From Actinopolymorpha cephalotaxi (GTDB taxonomy: Bacteria; Actinomycetota; Actinomycetes; Propionibacteriales; Actinopolymorphaceae): a stretch of 64,000 nucleotides of DNA. This document shows, piece after piece, positions 62,635 through 64,000 of this stretch. The translations under genes and the position numbers were made by a program. The notes beneath the pieces are model-generated. The model saw nothing but the letters and a program-made list of their open reading frames with translations, ran no database searches and had not been told where the DNA came from. Position 1 is the first letter of the stretch, and every line of letters begins with the position of its first letter. Location: the NCBI RefSeq assembly GCF_013408535.1, contig NZ_JACBZA010000001.1, positions 744,001 through 808,000 of the forward strand, written 5' to 3'.

Positions 62635-64000
62635 ATGCCTGCGAGGTCCGAGGTGGGCGATGTGGGCTCCTCGGCACCCTCGCTGATCCCGCACGCACGA
62701 CGTCCGCCGCCGTCCGCACCGCAAGGTTTCCTTGACGCCAAGGTGACCTTGCCCGTGCCGACGGTGCCGGTGCTCCCGCGCCCCCGGCTGTTCGCCGCGC
62801 TGACCGCGGCCGCGGAGCGCCGGGTGACGGTCGTGAACGCCTCCGCCGGCACCGGCAAGACGATGTTGCTCGCCTCGTGGCTGCGCTGGTCGGTGAACCA
62901 GCGGGCGGCCTGGGTTTCGTTCGACAGCGGTGACAACGAGCCGAAGTTCTTCTGGGCGTACGTCGTGGAGTCCCTCCGCCGCGCGTGCGATGCCGAGGAC
63001 GCCGCCGTTCTGGCCGACCTCGGCGGGGCGGACCTGGGTGCCGAGGAGTTTCCGCGGCGGTTCCTGGACGCGGTCGGCCGGCTGCGCGAACCCGTGGTCC
63101 TGATCGTGGACCAGGCGCACGAGATCACCGACTGGCGGCTGCTGGCCGGACTGGAGACGGTGCTCCGGCACGGCCCGGCAGGTCTGCGCCTGGTGTTCGC
63201 CGGGCGTGGGCAGCCGGCGCTTCCCCTGGCCCGGCTGCGGGTGGCGGGCGAGCTCGCCGACCTCGGGTCGGCCGACCTGGCCTGTACTCGCGAGGAGGCC
63301 CGCGACCTGCTGGCGGCGTACGGCGTCCAGGCCGACGATGCCCAGGTCTCCCGGGTGTGGCGGCGTACGGAGGGCTGGACGACCGGCCTGCGGCTGGCCG
63401 CCCTGTGGTGGCACGCGCAGCCGGCCTCGGACCGGGACCTGGCGGGTTTCACCGGCGACGAGCCGCTGGTCGCGGGGTACCTCGACGACGAGATCCTGCG
63501 CCCGCAGCCGCCGCTGGTACGTGAGTTCCTGCTGGCGACCTGCCTGGTGGAGCCGGTGTGCGGCGACCTCGCCGACGCGATGACGGGTGAGCGTGACGGT
63601 GCCCGGACGCTGGAGGAGCTCGACCGGGACAACGCGCTGGTCAACGGTGTCGGCGCGGGGCGGGTGTGGTTCGCGTACGCGCCGCTGCTGCGGGAGTTCC
63701 TGACGTACCGGCTACGGCGGGAGCGGCCGGCACGGGAGCCGGACCTTCGGTGCAGCGCCGCCCGGTGGTACGCGAACGCCGGGATGGTGGCGGGCGCGGT
63801 GCGCTGTGCGGTGGCCGCACGCGACTGGGCGCTCACCGGCGAGATCCTCGGGCGGCACGGCAACCGGGTCTTCGCCAACGGCGAGGGCGCCGAGCTCGAG
63901 CCGCTGCTGGCGTCGATCCCCGCGCAGGACGTCGCGGCGCACGCCGACCTGGCCGCCGCCTGCGCGCACGTACGGCTGAACGCGGGGGACCCGGACGGCG
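62635..64000 (+). CDS. LuxR/MalT-type ATP-dependent regulator, N-terminal part, cut by window end
   Basis: 455 residues visible. The N-terminal NTPase has Walker A ASAGTGKTMLLASWL (about residue 75) and Walker B LIVDQAHEI. STAND/MalT-like winged and helical modules follow (TEGWTTGLRLAALW, LVREFLLATCLVEPVCGDLADAM, WYANAGMVAGAVRCAVAARDW). The DNA-binding HTH_LuxR is expected beyond the window. ATG at 62635 behind GGAAGGGGAGG. Inducer unknown. The palindrome at 62394 could be its operator. Confidence 0.85.
   Translation, partial: MPARSEVGDVGSSAPSLIPHARRPPPSAPQGFLDAKVTLPVPTVPVLPRPRLFAALTAAAERRVTVVNASAGTGKTMLLASWLRWSVNQRAAWVSFDSGDNEPKFFWAYVVESLRRACDAEDAAVLADLGGADLGAEEFPRRFLDAVGRLREPVVLIVDQAHEITDWRLLAGLETVLRHGPAGLRLVFAGRGQPALPLARLRVAGELADLGSADLACTREEARDLLAAYGVQADDAQVSRVWRRTEGWTTGLRLAALWWHAQPASDRDLAGFTGDEPLVAGYLDDEILRPQPPLVREFLLATCLVEPVCGDLADAMTGERDGARTLEELDRDNALVNGVGAGRVWFAYAPLLREFLTYRLRRERPAREPDLRCSAARWYANAGMVAGAVRCAVAARDWALTGEILGRHGNRVFANGEGAELEPLLASIPAQDVAAHADLAAACAHVRLNAGDPDG

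Noticed and set aside
1-64000. CRISPR array, prophage or insertion sequence
   Set aside because: No regularly spaced repeats, transposase, integrase or phage structural genes were recognised.

Overview
The window is high-GC DNA from an actinomycete. The evidence is an actinobacterial gene set: WhiB1, a SigR/RsrA pair with a SigR-type promoter, a SigF/RsbW-type pair, Kgd, nickel SOD with its SodX peptidase, bL37, UPF0182 and DUF6104. GTG starts and 4-bp ATGA/GTGA overlaps are common. The set resembles Propionibacteriales/Nocardioidaceae-like or Streptomyces-like genomes, but the genus cannot be named from sequence alone. I see no insertion sequence, prophage or CRISPR array. Both window edges cut genes.

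0-7.6 kb: a zinc-metalloprotease-family gene (cut), an epimerase, moaE, a YlbL-type PDZ/Lon protease, a large UPF0182 membrane protein and the initiator tRNA, then a decayed-looking stretch. 7.6-17 kb: a Hen1-Pnkp RNA-repair pair, a divergent FMN-reductase/acetyltransferase fusion and MarR regulator sharing a mirrored start/operator repeat, an AHL-lactonase-like hydrolase, an SRPBCC protein, a Crp/Fnr regulator with an NTF2-like partner, a membrane-anchored unknown and a GyrI-like protein. 17-28.7 kb: hutI, a PfkB kinase, a CBS protein, hisN, DUF2231, rsgA, aroA, an MFS exporter with its ArsR regulator and a palindromic operator, DoxX, and an archaeal-type aspartyl-tRNA synthetase behind an Asp-specifier T-box leader. 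29-36 kb: a YedK/SRAP protein, an alpha/beta hydrolase, sigR-rsrA (SigR-type promoter and an upstream alternative start), the 24-codon bL37 gene, a 700-nt intergenic region, two tiny ORFs both ending in Gly-Trp-Glu-Trp, two overlapping membrane HD proteins (one HD-GYP, one degenerate) and a biotinyl carrier protein. 36-47.6 kb: a tandem GNAT, a ThDP enzyme, a DUF3311/sodium-solute symporter pair, DUF2785, PdtaS, whiB1, sigF/rsbW, sodN and sodX. 47.6-57 kb: a polar amino-acid ABC transporter, malic enzyme, a quinone-oxidoreductase-like protein, a truncated AAA-ATPase remnant, DUF6104 and kgd. 57-64 kb: three uncharacterised genes (a disordered protein, a zinc-ribbon protein and a membrane protein with a degenerate nucleotide-binding region) and a LuxR/MalT-type regulator cut by the window end.

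Best leads: (1) the paired GWEW micro-ORFs ahead of the twin HD membrane proteins; (2) the T-box/AspS2 pair; (3) the longer SigR start placed behind the SigR-type promoter; (4) the uncharacterised 57.3-62.2 kb cluster; (5) the mirrored 13-bp repeat over two divergent start codons.
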